The notes beneath the pieces are model-generated. The model was given only the letters and a program-made list of their open reading frames with translations. It was not told where the DNA came from and made no database searches. A program made the position numbers and the translations under genes. From Chrysochromulina parva (lineage: Eukaryota; Haptophyta; Prymnesiales; Chrysochromulinaceae), in contig PJAB01000648.1 of assembly GCA_002887195.1 (NCBI GenBank), positions 1-22,563 of the forward strand: a stretch of DNA of 22,563 bases. Reading direction: 5' to 3'. Position 1 is the first letter of the stretch; every line of letters begins with the position of its first letter. Positions 15,722 through 22,563 of this stretch are shown here, piece by piece.

Positions 15722-17530
15722 ATGGCGGCTCGGTGCTTTGTGCGGCTGGCTGCGGATGGTGCTCGATTGAAGGCCGTGCCGCTGGGTGCGGATGCATCGT
15801 TTGCAGCCTTCAAGGCACGGTGCGCTGAAAAGTTGGGTATCGAGAGCAGTGACGGCCATGATATCAATCTTCTTATGGACTCCAAGGCGGGCCGCGTCGA
15901 GATAGACGCCCTCGAGGAGATCTCCACAGATGATCTTCTAATCGTTGTGCCAACGGGCAAATATCCCTCGCCCCCTCCTAGGTCGCTCAAAGCTGCCCAA
16001 ACGTCAGCAGAGGGTGCTGCTGCTAGCGAATGGCATCACGATTCACAGGGTGAACAGTCGACAAAGAGGCGGCGCTCGGTCGACGAGCTGCTCGATCAAT
16101 TGCATTTTGAGACGCCTGAGGAGAAGCCTTTGCTTTCGTCATCCGAGCAGGCCGCGTTCTCGACATCTTCTGAGCTGCTAAGTGGTGCGACCAAGGACCA
16201 GCTGAGCCAGATTACCAAGATCAACCTGAAGCGCAAAGAGATAGACGACGCCGTCGCCAAGGCTCTTGCTGCCGGCATGCCCAGGTATTGCGGGCGCGAT
16301 CTTCAGACCATAGAAATCTCCCACAACCGCATCGGCGGCTCGGGCGTCGTGGCGCTGGTCGCGACTCTGCGAAGATGGACGCCCGGGCTCAACGCGCTGT
16401 GGCTCGACTACAATGCGATCGGCACTCTCGGCGCAGAGTGCCTGTGCGAGTGGCTCACCTCTGCTCACGATGCGCCCTTGTCCCTACACACTCTCGGGAT
16501 CGGCTACAATAAGCTGGGCGACGCTGGTGCAGCTGCCATGAGCAAGGCTCTCGAGAGTACTCGGACGCTGACGCAGCTGGGACTCCGAGGAAATGACATC
16601 GGTGATGCAGGGGCTGCCATACTTGCGGCAGCTCTGAGCACCTCAAACAGCTCGCTGAAAAAGCTGCTGCTCAAGGAGAATCGGATCAGCGAGACTGGAC
16701 AAAACGCTCTCCGTGCCGCAGCGCCAGCGCATCTCACGTTCGTCGAACTGGCCAACATGGCCGCCGACGCGGCAAGCGCCATGGCCAGTGCCGCCATGAG
16801 CATCGCGATCGCCCGGCCGAGAGCAACCCTCTTGATCCTCAGCTGCAACCACCGCCTGCCTGCAGCCGATACCGAGGCAGCTGCAGTGCACGCGCTCCAC
16901 CCGAGCAGTCGGCGACTCATCGATCCGAGCGCCGAGCAGGTTGCAGCCGCGGTAGGCTCCCACGATTGGGTGCACTTTTGCGGCCACGCTGACCCAAGGC
17001 TGGGCACGGACCGCGTGCTGGTGTGGTGCAAGGACGGTGAACTCGATGCCGTCGCGGCGTCTACGCTCGTCAACATGCTGCGTGGCAAGCGCCTGGTTGT
17101 CCTCAACGGCTGCTGCTCCGACGAGCTCGGGTGCAAGCTCATCCAGGCGGGCGGCGTGCAGCATGTGGTCTGCTGGAAAACGAAACTCAAGGACGATGCG
17201 GGACCTCCCTTTGCGGAAGGGTTCTGGAGGGCCATGGTGGGCCACGAGTCCGACGACGATGCCACGTTCCGAGCGGCTGTCCGCGCTGCGTTCGAGGCCG
17301 GGCGAACGGCGCTCCTCTCGGTGACGAAACCTCAAGAGAGCGCCTTGGACGTTGGTCATGGAGAATATCGAGCTGCAAACGTGCCCAAGTATGCTTTGGT
17401 TGATCCGAGCCACGGCGCCCGTACGCCCCGTGGTGAGGTTGCAGCCGGCGTCCCGTTGCTGCTGCTGTGCCCGCAACTGACCTCGGGCATCCCGGCGGCG
17501 CCCGACCTGTACTATGGCCTTACGCTTTAG
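15722..17530 (+). CDS. Ubiquitin-like/PB1-like, leucine-rich-repeat, CHAT caspase-like protein
   Basis: The frame encodes 602 residues from ATG 15722 (GCCATGG context). Residues 4-77 look like a ubiquitin-fold interaction domain (PB1/KHA-like: FVRLAADGARLKAVPLG, LEEISTDDLLIVVP). A linker has a basic KRRR patch (115-118). At ~163-335 are RNI/NLRC-type leucine-rich repeats (LQTIEISHNRIGGSGVVALV, LNALWLDYNAIGTLGAECL, LHTLGIGYNKLGDAGAAAM, LTQLGLRGNDIGDAGAAIL, LKKLLLKENRI). At ~368-560 is a CHAT-type peptidase: strand TLLILSCN, HFCGHAD with candidate catalytic His422, LVVLNGCCSDELG with candidate Cys464 or Cys465, then VQHVVCWKTKLKDDAGPPFAEGFWRAM. CHAT proteases are caspase-fold enzymes. LRR plus CHAT suggests a sensor-protease, perhaps in stress or immune cell death. 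That role is inference; fold and dyad are seen. The gene converges with the membrane protein at 17918-19666. Confidence 0.82.
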   Translation: MAARCFVRLAADGARLKAVPLGADASFAAFKARCAEKLGIESSDGHDINLLMDSKAGRVEIDALEEISTDDLLIVVPTGKYPSPPPRSLKAAQTSAEGAAASEWHHDSQGEQSTKRRRSVDELLDQLHFETPEEKPLLSSSEQAAFSTSSELLSGATKDQLSQITKINLKRKEIDDAVAKALAAGMPRYCGRDLQTIEISHNRIGGSGVVALVATLRRWTPGLNALWLDYNAIGTLGAECLCEWLTSAHDAPLSLHTLGIGYNKLGDAGAAAMSKALESTRTLTQLGLRGNDIGDAGAAILAAALSTSNSSLKKLLLKENRISETGQNALRAAAPAHLTFVELANMAADAASAMASAAMSIAIARPRATLLILSCNHRLPAADTEAAAVHALHPSSRRLIDPSAEQVAAAVGSHDWVHFCGHADPRLGTDRVLVWCKDGELDAVAASTLVNMLRGKRLVVLNGCCSDELGCKLIQAGGVQHVVCWKTKLKDDAGPPFAEGFWRAMVGHESDDDATFRAAVRAAFEAGRTALLSVTKPQESALDVGHGEYRAANVPKYALVDPSHGARTPRGEVAAGVPLLLLCPQLTSGIPAAPDLYYGLTL

Positions 17531-17917
17531 CTGCTTTTGAGGCCATAGTTTACAGGTCACCTTCAAGCTCACCTTCGCTAGTCGAGTGGCTTTTGAGTTT
17601 CACGTCTCATGTGTTGACTCACACACACGAGTCACGTCCGTATGTCCCAGCTGTGTGACTCGGACTTTTTGTCTTACCGAGCGACGCTAGCGCGTCGCCT
17701 ACGGTCCGGTCGTGTAGTACGGCTAGAGACACTCAAGACACACCGCACCGCACACTGTATGATACGGTAAGCGAAGGGGGGGCGAAGCTGCCCGCCCCGC
17801 CTCCCCTCCGTTGAGGCCTGCGAATGTCGAGCGGACTTGAACCCTGAATCATTTGCATCCTGCTCCTCGCGAAGCGTGCGCTCAATCGCGGCCCACTCGC
17901 GGGCCACTTTCATCCCT
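17531..17917. other. Convergent intergenic region with a strong hairpin
   Basis: This 387-bp stretch lies between two convergent stop codons. It holds a perfect stem-loop at 17681-17698, ACAC-rich repeats, and on the minus strand an ATG-initiated frame from 17913 starting 5 nt beyond the receptor-like gene stop. It encodes a helix-like MKVAREWAAIERTLREEQDA and could be an alternative 3' exon. Confidence 0.4.
17676..17705. repeat. Perfect inverted repeat (stem-loop)
   Basis: GCGACGC (17681-17687), loop TAGC, GCGTCGC (17692-17698) form a perfect 7-bp GC stem. An outer ACCG/CGGT pair (17676-17679/17702-17705) extends it. It sits between converging genes, where a 3'-end or transcription-pausing role is plausible. 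Confidence 0.7.
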
Positions 17918-19368
17918 CTAAGCTCGTGCGTGCGCCGCCGTGAGTATGGGCCTCAGCTGCTCTTCGGTCCACGAGACGTCGGCGTGGATTTTGACGACTT
18001 CGACGCCTTTCTCCTTTGCCCAGTTCTCCTCTTGATATTGGTTCGATGTCTGGGCCCCGTCCAGTATTAACTGGAAAACCTTGCCAGGCCTCTTCTTGTT
18101 GGTCAAGTTGCTCTTTGCGCTCGCGTGCTGTGCCATCATGCACCAAATCTCGATCCACATTCCATCCGCCAAATCTTTTCTTCCCTCCGCAACACAACCG
18201 CTTCCTTCGTTTGGATTGTAGCAAAACGTGTTGGGCATGCCATCAAGGATTTCGTTGGCGATCAGGGCAAGCTGGCGAGCTCCCGGAGTTGCTTGGTATT
18301 GAGTGCTGAGCACGTGCACGCGCTCAGCCGCCATTAACTGCTCAGCTTTCTGTTTCTGCATCATCACATTGCTGAGTACGAGGTTCATGACTTTCTCATG
18401 AGTATCGCCAGCGCGTATCTCAATCTCTCGGACGTCAACGCCCGAGCAGATGGCCATCTGCTTCTGCTTCACTTGCTCAAGCGTAAGCCTTGGTTCGCCG
18501 ACCCATTGATCCTTCCCATTAACCTTCTGGCATTTGGGTGTCTTGAGGAGGATGAATTTGCCATTGGAAGCATGGCACTTTTGAAGCAATCTTTTGCCCA
18601 GGGGCTGCCAAGCTGGGTCGTTTCCTGTATCGCTATCAATATAGCACTTTGCAGTTTTAATCCCTCTGGGCAAATAGTGCTTGTTCTCGCGTCGCTCCTT
18701 GATCGCCTTACTCACACGGTCTGAGAAAGCTTTCGACATTTGTGACCCTGTATCCTGAGAGACCATGTCCAACCTAGCCGCCAGCATGAACTCGTCGAAG
18801 AGCGGCGGAGTCTCTACAAGTTCAGTTGAAAGGCTGATCTCCGCCAAGTGCATTGGATTAAGAGGGTCTCGTAACTTGTACATCTGCTGTGGCCCACGTG
18901 ACGTGTACATCTTCTGAACTGCAGCCTCAATCTCTTTCCGCTTGTATACCACAGCTCCAACCGCAATAACTCCAATGAGCGAACAGCACAAAAGCACCCA
19001 CACGATGTCTCCACTCCCATCATCGGACTTTGGCGGAGATGTAGGCGCCGAAGTCCCGTCATCAGACATTGGCGGGGACGGAGGCGGCGAAGACGGATTT
19101 GGCGGAGAAGGCGGAGGCGGCGAAGAAGGAGGTGGCGGTGACGGATTTGGCGGAGAAGACGGAGGCGGCGAAGAAGGAGGTGGCGAAGAAGGAGGTGGCG
19201 GTGACGGAGGCGGCGGAGAAGGCGGAGAAGGCGAAGAAGGAGGTGGCGGTGACGGAGGTGGCGGTGACGGAGGCGGCGGTGACGGAGGCGGTGACGGAGG
19301 CGGAAGTGGCGGCGGCTGCGGCGGCGGCGGTGACGGAGGCGGTGAAGGAGGCGGCAGTGGCGGCGGCT

Positions 19369-19402
<34 letters not shown>

Positions 19403-19666
19403 CATTCGAGGACCGCAGTCGTAGCAGTCGGTGCCGAGGCTGCACCTCGAATGCATAGATCCGGGTCCGCCATCGTCGCACTCAAAATCCCTTGGGAATT
19501 CGCACGTGTTCGTGCAGGTCTGTGCGCTGGAGAAGCCCACCAACAGGGCGAGGAGGAGGATGGGCACGAGTCGTGACACGGACCCAAAGCGGGCCACGGA
19601 ACCGCGCTGAGCAGAGGGTTGGCAGAAGAGAGAGGGGGCGCCCACGGCACCAGGGATCTCTTGCAT
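17918..19666 (-). CDS. Type I membrane protein: Cys-rich module, Pro-rich stalk, TM, cytoplasmic domain
   Basis: The frame encodes 582 residues from ATG 19666; the frame is open upstream, but only a TTG lies there. A signal peptide is at ~33-48 (LVPILLLALLVGFSSA). Next is CTNTC...CDDGG...C...GTDCYDCGPR (51-86), a Cys pattern like the Lin-12/Notch-type modules common in algal surface proteins. A pherophorin-like Ser/Pro stalk spans 89-199 (19070-19402). The TM segment is ~220-241 (DIVWVLLCCSLIGVIAVGAV), followed by basic KRK, giving a type I topology. The ~340-residue cytoplasmic domain is unfamiliar. It includes TAKCYIDSDTGNDPAW, GKFILLKTPKCQKVNG, LALIANEILDGMPNTFCYNP, DLADGMWIEIWCMMAQH and KVFQLILDGAQTSNQY. 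This looks like a surface sensor or adhesion protein; no enzymatic call is possible. It is convergent with the LRR-CHAT gene. Confidence 0.75.
19070..19402 (-). repeat. Ser/Pro-rich stalk repeat (pherophorin-like)
   Basis: The minus strand encodes 111 residues of SPPPP, PPPSPP and SSPP units. The 5' part is pure CCG triplets (about 19366-19400), followed by more diverse Pro/Ser codons. Such stretches in algae usually form hydroxyproline-glycosylated rods. The plus strand reads as Gly-rich only because of this composition. Confidence 0.9.
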
Positions 19667-19852
19667 TTCTCTATGTCTTCTTGGTAGGATTTCCGAGAGA
19701 GGCGCCCTGTAGAGGGCTCTCGTGCGCAAAGGTGGTGACGCCTGGGACGCACCCTTCCGACATCCAGAGCGTGAATAGCCAACTTTCTGAATTTGGAAAG
19801 GGAGCCCCAGAGTTGAGCGAAGCTTTTCGCGAACTTACGTTCTCTTAGTTTC

Positions 19853-19925
19853 CAATCCGAGCAAGCCGCCCGTACGCCCCGTGGCGAAATTGCAGCCGGC
19901 GTCTCGTTGCCACTGTGCCCGCAAG
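19853..19925 (+). pseudogene. Relict of the 3' end of an LRR-CHAT gene
   Basis: The sequence reads ARTPRGEIAAGVSLPLCPQ. It aligns base by base with the end of the CHAT gene (about 17407-17475), which reads ARTPRGEVAAGVPLLLLCPQ. Homology starts near ATCCGAGC before the Ala codon and fades after CCGCAA. There is one 6-nt deletion (two Leu codons) and a few substitutions. No upstream CHAT sequence is recognisable nearby. The fragment therefore looks like the tail of a lost tandem copy. A short retained exon of another gene is less likely. Confidence 0.65.
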
Positions 19926-19970
19926 CCGCAAACTCTGAACTCTCGGCGGTGGCGCGGTGCCCAGTCTGAG

Positions 19971-19991
19971 TCAGTCAGTCAGTCAGTCAGT
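19971..19991. repeat. TCAG tetranucleotide microsatellite
   Basis: Five uninterrupted TCAG units are followed by T, with a GTCTGAG half-unit just before. No coding role is apparent. Confidence 0.9.
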
Positions 19992-20204
19992 TATTTCGCG
20001 GTCCTCCCCGCGCTCACCACACCGTCCAAAGGATCTACCCTCTTAGGACGATCAGTGCTTCTGAAGTAGATATGGACATAGAAACGCGGAAATCAAGTTC
20101 GAAGCTGAGCGCCGTTGCCCCGTTGGCTAGATAAAGGCAGCGTAACTGTGAGAGTGTTTGGGGTTCTTACGCACTTCTCTTGAAACAACTTCAAAGTTGC
20201 ATGC

Positions 20205-21134
20205 ATGCGACTGTGGGGAAAAAGTGAAAGTCGCGGTTTCAATGCGCAAGAAGGGCTGGGACGGCTCAATATTGGGCCCCTCAATATCCAGCTCGGTGCT
20301 GATAAGGACGACGTAGCGACAGCGCGGATGTCACGTTCATCGCTACACGACCGGTGGGTGGCTGGTCAATGGATGGATGGTGAATTTCTGGCTGGAGAAT
20401 GGGTGGATGGTCCTGCCCGCCTGTCACGTTCATCGCTACACGACAGCCAATGGGCCAGCCAACGGACTGGGACGGGCGTCGCGCTTGCCCACCGCTCGCC
20501 ATTTGGGGGCAGTGCCTACCGCAGCCAGATTTTACCACAGCAGATGGAACCGTGCCCTGCCACAGCCGTGAGCCAGTACCACCCGAACCAGACGTTGGCA
20601 CGCTCAACCTCAGGGTTCAGCCTCTCGTCTAGCGTCCACAAGATGGTACCTACCACAGCCGTGAGCCAGAACCGCGCCGAAGGCCGCCAGACGTTGACGC
20701 GCTCGACCTCGAGCCTCTCGTCTAGCGTCCACGAGATTGTACTCAGCCTACAAGATCAGAACCTGTGGCGCGAGCGGACTCGATTCTTCCCGCACCCGGC
20801 AGCAGAGCCCATGCAACTGTCCGCAGCCCGTTCCATGAGGCCGCGGACGAGCTCATCAAGTGAGTCGTCCATGCGGATTGCAACTTGGCTCCAAACCGGT
20901 GCGGACGGAGAGCACATCAACAGCGAGAGCAATCTTCTGACGTCTCCAATGTCAGCTTCCATGTCATCTAAGCGCCTTGAGCCCCTTTGCGAGCCGGCAT
21001 CATTGCACGACCCGCTCTCAAGCTCGTCACGCGCGTCGTTGGTGCAGATCGAACTACTCTCGAGACGTCGGTACGCTGCCCGCCTCGGGCAAACGCACGA
21101 GGCGTCATTTCCCTTCCGCTCCTCGTTTAATTGA
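20205..21134 (+). CDS. Ser-rich protein with internal repeats, unknown function
   Basis: The frame encodes 309 residues from ATG 20205. There are no recognised domains. It contains SRSSLHD twice (about 42-48 and 74-80), WxDGEFLAGEWVDGP, TAVSQYHPNQTLARSTSGFS and TAVSQNRAEGRQTLTRSTSS, each followed by LSSSVHxxV. These reflect degenerate ~80-95-nt duplications (20328-20350 with 20420-20442; 20562-20650 with 20652-20735). The C-terminal third is Ser-rich (SSSESSMRI, SPMSASMSSKR) and likely disordered. The open frame is long for a GC-moderate region and repeats stay in frame, which supports coding, but there is no domain evidence. It could be a non-coding repeat region. Confidence 0.4.
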   Translation: MRLWGKSESRGFNAQEGLGRLNIGPLNIQLGADKDDVATARMSRSSLHDRWVAGQWMDGEFLAGEWVDGPARLSRSSLHDSQWASQRTGTGVALAHRSPFGGSAYRSQILPQQMEPCPATAVSQYHPNQTLARSTSGFSLSSSVHKMVPTTAVSQNRAEGRQTLTRSTSSLSSSVHEIVLSLQDQNLWRERTRFFPHPAAEPMQLSAARSMRPRTSSSSESSMRIATWLQTGADGEHINSESNLLTSPMSASMSSKRLEPLCEPASLHDPLSSSSRASLVQIELLSRRRYAARLGQTHEASFPFRSSFN

Positions 21135-21590
21135 TCAGCCAAGCGTCGCGATGCGTATCTCGACACAACGATGGCGCAAAGAGCAGGGACCCGCACGTTA
21201 CTATCGTATCTGCCCAGCCAACTGCCAAGAACAGCCAAGCATAAACGTCTCGAGGTCGAGCGTAAAGTTTCGTAAAAACCGACCCCCCGGAACAACTTAG
21301 AAGTTAGATATTTGCCAAGTGAAAAGAATGAGCCTCCTGTTTCCCCAGAGACGCACAGAGCGGGGGGCCTGCCGCGAGGTCGACCCTTGGAGGCGCCCTC
21401 TTGATTGATACAATAAGTGAAGGTCCGATGCTGTTATTATGCTGCGAACGGGTGCCACACCGTCCCCCACGGCGTACGCGTGTGCGCGCCGCCGGCGCCG
21501 CAGCTGTGGCGTGTGGCCGCAGCTGTGGAAGTCTTACCGGTATCGATAGCGATAGAGGCATAGAGGCCCTCGAGTTGTGTGATTTTCGCA
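21135..21590. promoter_or_regulatory. Intergenic region upstream of the F-box-like gene
   Basis: This 456-bp region has no recognisable gene. A TATCGATAGCGATAG stretch at about 21540-21554 lies ~40 nt before the start ATG and is the only distinctive short motif. Confidence 0.35.
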
Positions 21591-22519
21591 ATGTTTCACA
21601 GCAGCGTTCCCATGCTGCCCTCAAAGGTCTCGTCATCGCGGCTGGGAGCTCGGCTGCGACGCCTGCCGCACGACAAGCTTGCCGACCTCGCTGCAGCGAT
21701 GGCCGGAATGTCGCTAGTCTCCGCAAAGCGCCTTGCCGATGCAGTCCTCGCCGAACACGATCCTGTTTCCGAGGTGTTTGTGAATGGGATTTTCCAGACG
21801 CCAGAGATTGTGGCCTGCATCCTTTCCTCGGTAGATCCAGGTGCACCAGTGGCCATGGTGTGCAACGTCTGGACGCATGAGTGGCAAGCAATCGTGCTCA
21901 AGCGCCGCTTCTTGCGTCCAGCCCCACTTGCCGACCTTGCCACTCGCTCTCCACAGGTCTACGAACTCTGGACGCATCTCGGCAGCACCAGGTACTCTGC
22001 CGAATTTTTTATGTGCTCTCCTCCAAGCGGCGCGTGGCTTTGCTGCACATACGCAAACGGAGGCGCAAGGATCTTTGACCCGTCTATGCTTCATGTCCAC
22101 AGTATTGCAAGGTTTACCGATGCCCTGGCGCAAGGCTGTGCAGCAAGCGAAGACCGCATTTATCTGAGCGCAGGCGGCAACCCGGATGTCGCGTGCCGAG
22201 TCGTGGCCTTCCACTTGGACGGCCGGGCGACTGGTATCGAGCACGTCTGTTTCGTTGAGGACCAGGCGTTCGCGTTGGCCATTGGGAGGGACGTGGCCAT
22301 TGGGAGGGACGTACTCTTCGCCATCGTCCTTCAGGACCACCGGCATGGGAGGATCGTGGCCTTGGATGCGCACAGCTTGGAGCACCGGTACAGCTTCGGC
22401 AGCAGCCTGTTCCACACCGGGGACGAGGAATACTACAGTGGTCGATACGTTGGGAGTCGGATTAGCAGTCTCACAGTGGCCGGCGATGTGCTCTATGTCA
22501 CTGACACTCTTCGGTGCAG
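21591..22519 (+). CDS. F-box-like protein with propeller-type repeats, partial (first exon)
   Basis: The first exon runs from ATG 21591 to a probable GTGACG donor at 22520. Without splicing the frame stops at 22523 directly after DTLRCR, and the propeller would be cut short. Residues ~67-105 (IFQTPEIVACILSSVDPG, then VAMVCNVWTHEWQAI) fit an F-box-like helix pattern, with the P-E-I-x5-L and C-x2-W landmarks. After ~130 come strand-rich repeats (SGAWLCCTYANGGARIF, DRIYLSAGG, GRIVALDAHSLE, GDVLYVTDTLRCR). The last resembles an NHL repeat, where LYVTDT-x2-CR is usually followed by a strand such as IQVF. This suggests a substrate adaptor for an SCF-type ubiquitin ligase, an inference. A tandem 18-nt copy gives AIGRDVAIGRDV. 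The remainder lies beyond the window. Confidence 0.6.
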
Positions 22520-22535
22520 GTGACGAAACGGCCCG

Positions 22536-22556
22536 CCCCCCCCCCCCCCCCCCCCA
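22536..22556. repeat. Poly-C tract at window end
   Basis: About 20 consecutive C bases are followed by AACCCCCA. The tract lies within the presumed first intron of the F-box-like gene and ends the window. It may be a genuine homopolymer that stopped an assembly. Confidence 0.85.
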
Positions 22557-22563
22557 ACCCCCA

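Larger units (their letters stand above)
19667..20204. other. Intergenic region upstream of the receptor-like gene, with gene relict and microsatellite
   Basis: The region includes the promoter of the minus-strand membrane protein, the CHAT-gene relict at 19853-19925, and a TCAG tetranucleotide array at 19971-19991. The plus-strand promoter for the weakly supported gene at 20205 would also lie here. Confidence 0.4.

Noticed and set aside
17833..17843. GGTTCAAGTCC on the minus strand, a perfect tRNA B-box
   Set aside because: No A box or acceptor stem at the right distance; the surrounding sequence reads as a helical peptide frame.
18942..19424. Gly-rich plus-strand frame of 160 codons
   Set aside because: Antisense of the Ser/Pro stalk; no independent start context or domain.

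Overview
The window looks like a nuclear segment of a GC-rich unicellular alga. A haptophyte or similar alga is my best guess, but this is an inference from gene style and not a taxonomic proof. The eukaryotic signs are a kinesin-type motor gene with at least five introns, an SFI1-like centrin-binding repeat protein, a TruB with a presequence, a pherophorin-like Ser/Pro-rich type I membrane protein, monocistronic genes on both strands, and no operons or ribosome binding sites.

Layout, left to right. (1) <1-1892 minus: a long Trp-repeat SFI1-like protein that runs off the left edge. (2) 2505-3566 plus: TruB pseudouridine synthase. (3) 4377-5102 minus: SAM-like protein with an FKNGPHGVGYY motif. 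It is divergent, across 153 bp, from (4) 5256-7071 plus: an atypical SDR (Rossmann) protein that probably continues through an intron into a Ser-rich tail and a membrane segment. (5) 7297-11936 plus: a six-exon gene for a degenerate kinesin motor followed by a very long coiled coil. (6) 12312-13613 minus: rhodanese-like protein lacking the catalytic Cys. (7) 14100-15197 plus: secreted protein of unknown function. (8) 15722-17530 plus: ubiquitin-like/LRR/CHAT-protease protein. It converges on (9) 17918-19666 minus: signal peptide, Cys-rich module, Pro-rich stalk, TM and cytoplasmic domain. (10) 19853-19925: a relict of the 3' end of a CHAT gene. (11) 20205-21134 plus: Ser-rich repeat protein, weakly supported. 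(12) 21591-22519 and beyond plus: F-box/propeller-like protein whose exon ends at a donor site next to a poly-C tract at the window end.

Two things stand out. First, the introns of the kinesin-like gene are built from arrays of a TGATGGCCTC-type decamer. Three of the five, and one intron in the SDR gene, are flanked by near-perfect direct repeats of exon sequence containing an AG|GT proto-splice site. This is the signature expected if introns are born by local tandem duplication. Second, the Ub-like/LRR/CHAT gene has the architecture of an innate-immune or cell-death sensor protease. It lies convergent to a receptor-like membrane protein, and beyond that gene is a decayed second copy of its own 3' end.

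Most genes seem functionally unrelated, as expected for a eukaryotic locus. Only the CHAT/receptor/CHAT-relict arrangement suggests a possible functional or duplication-derived cluster.
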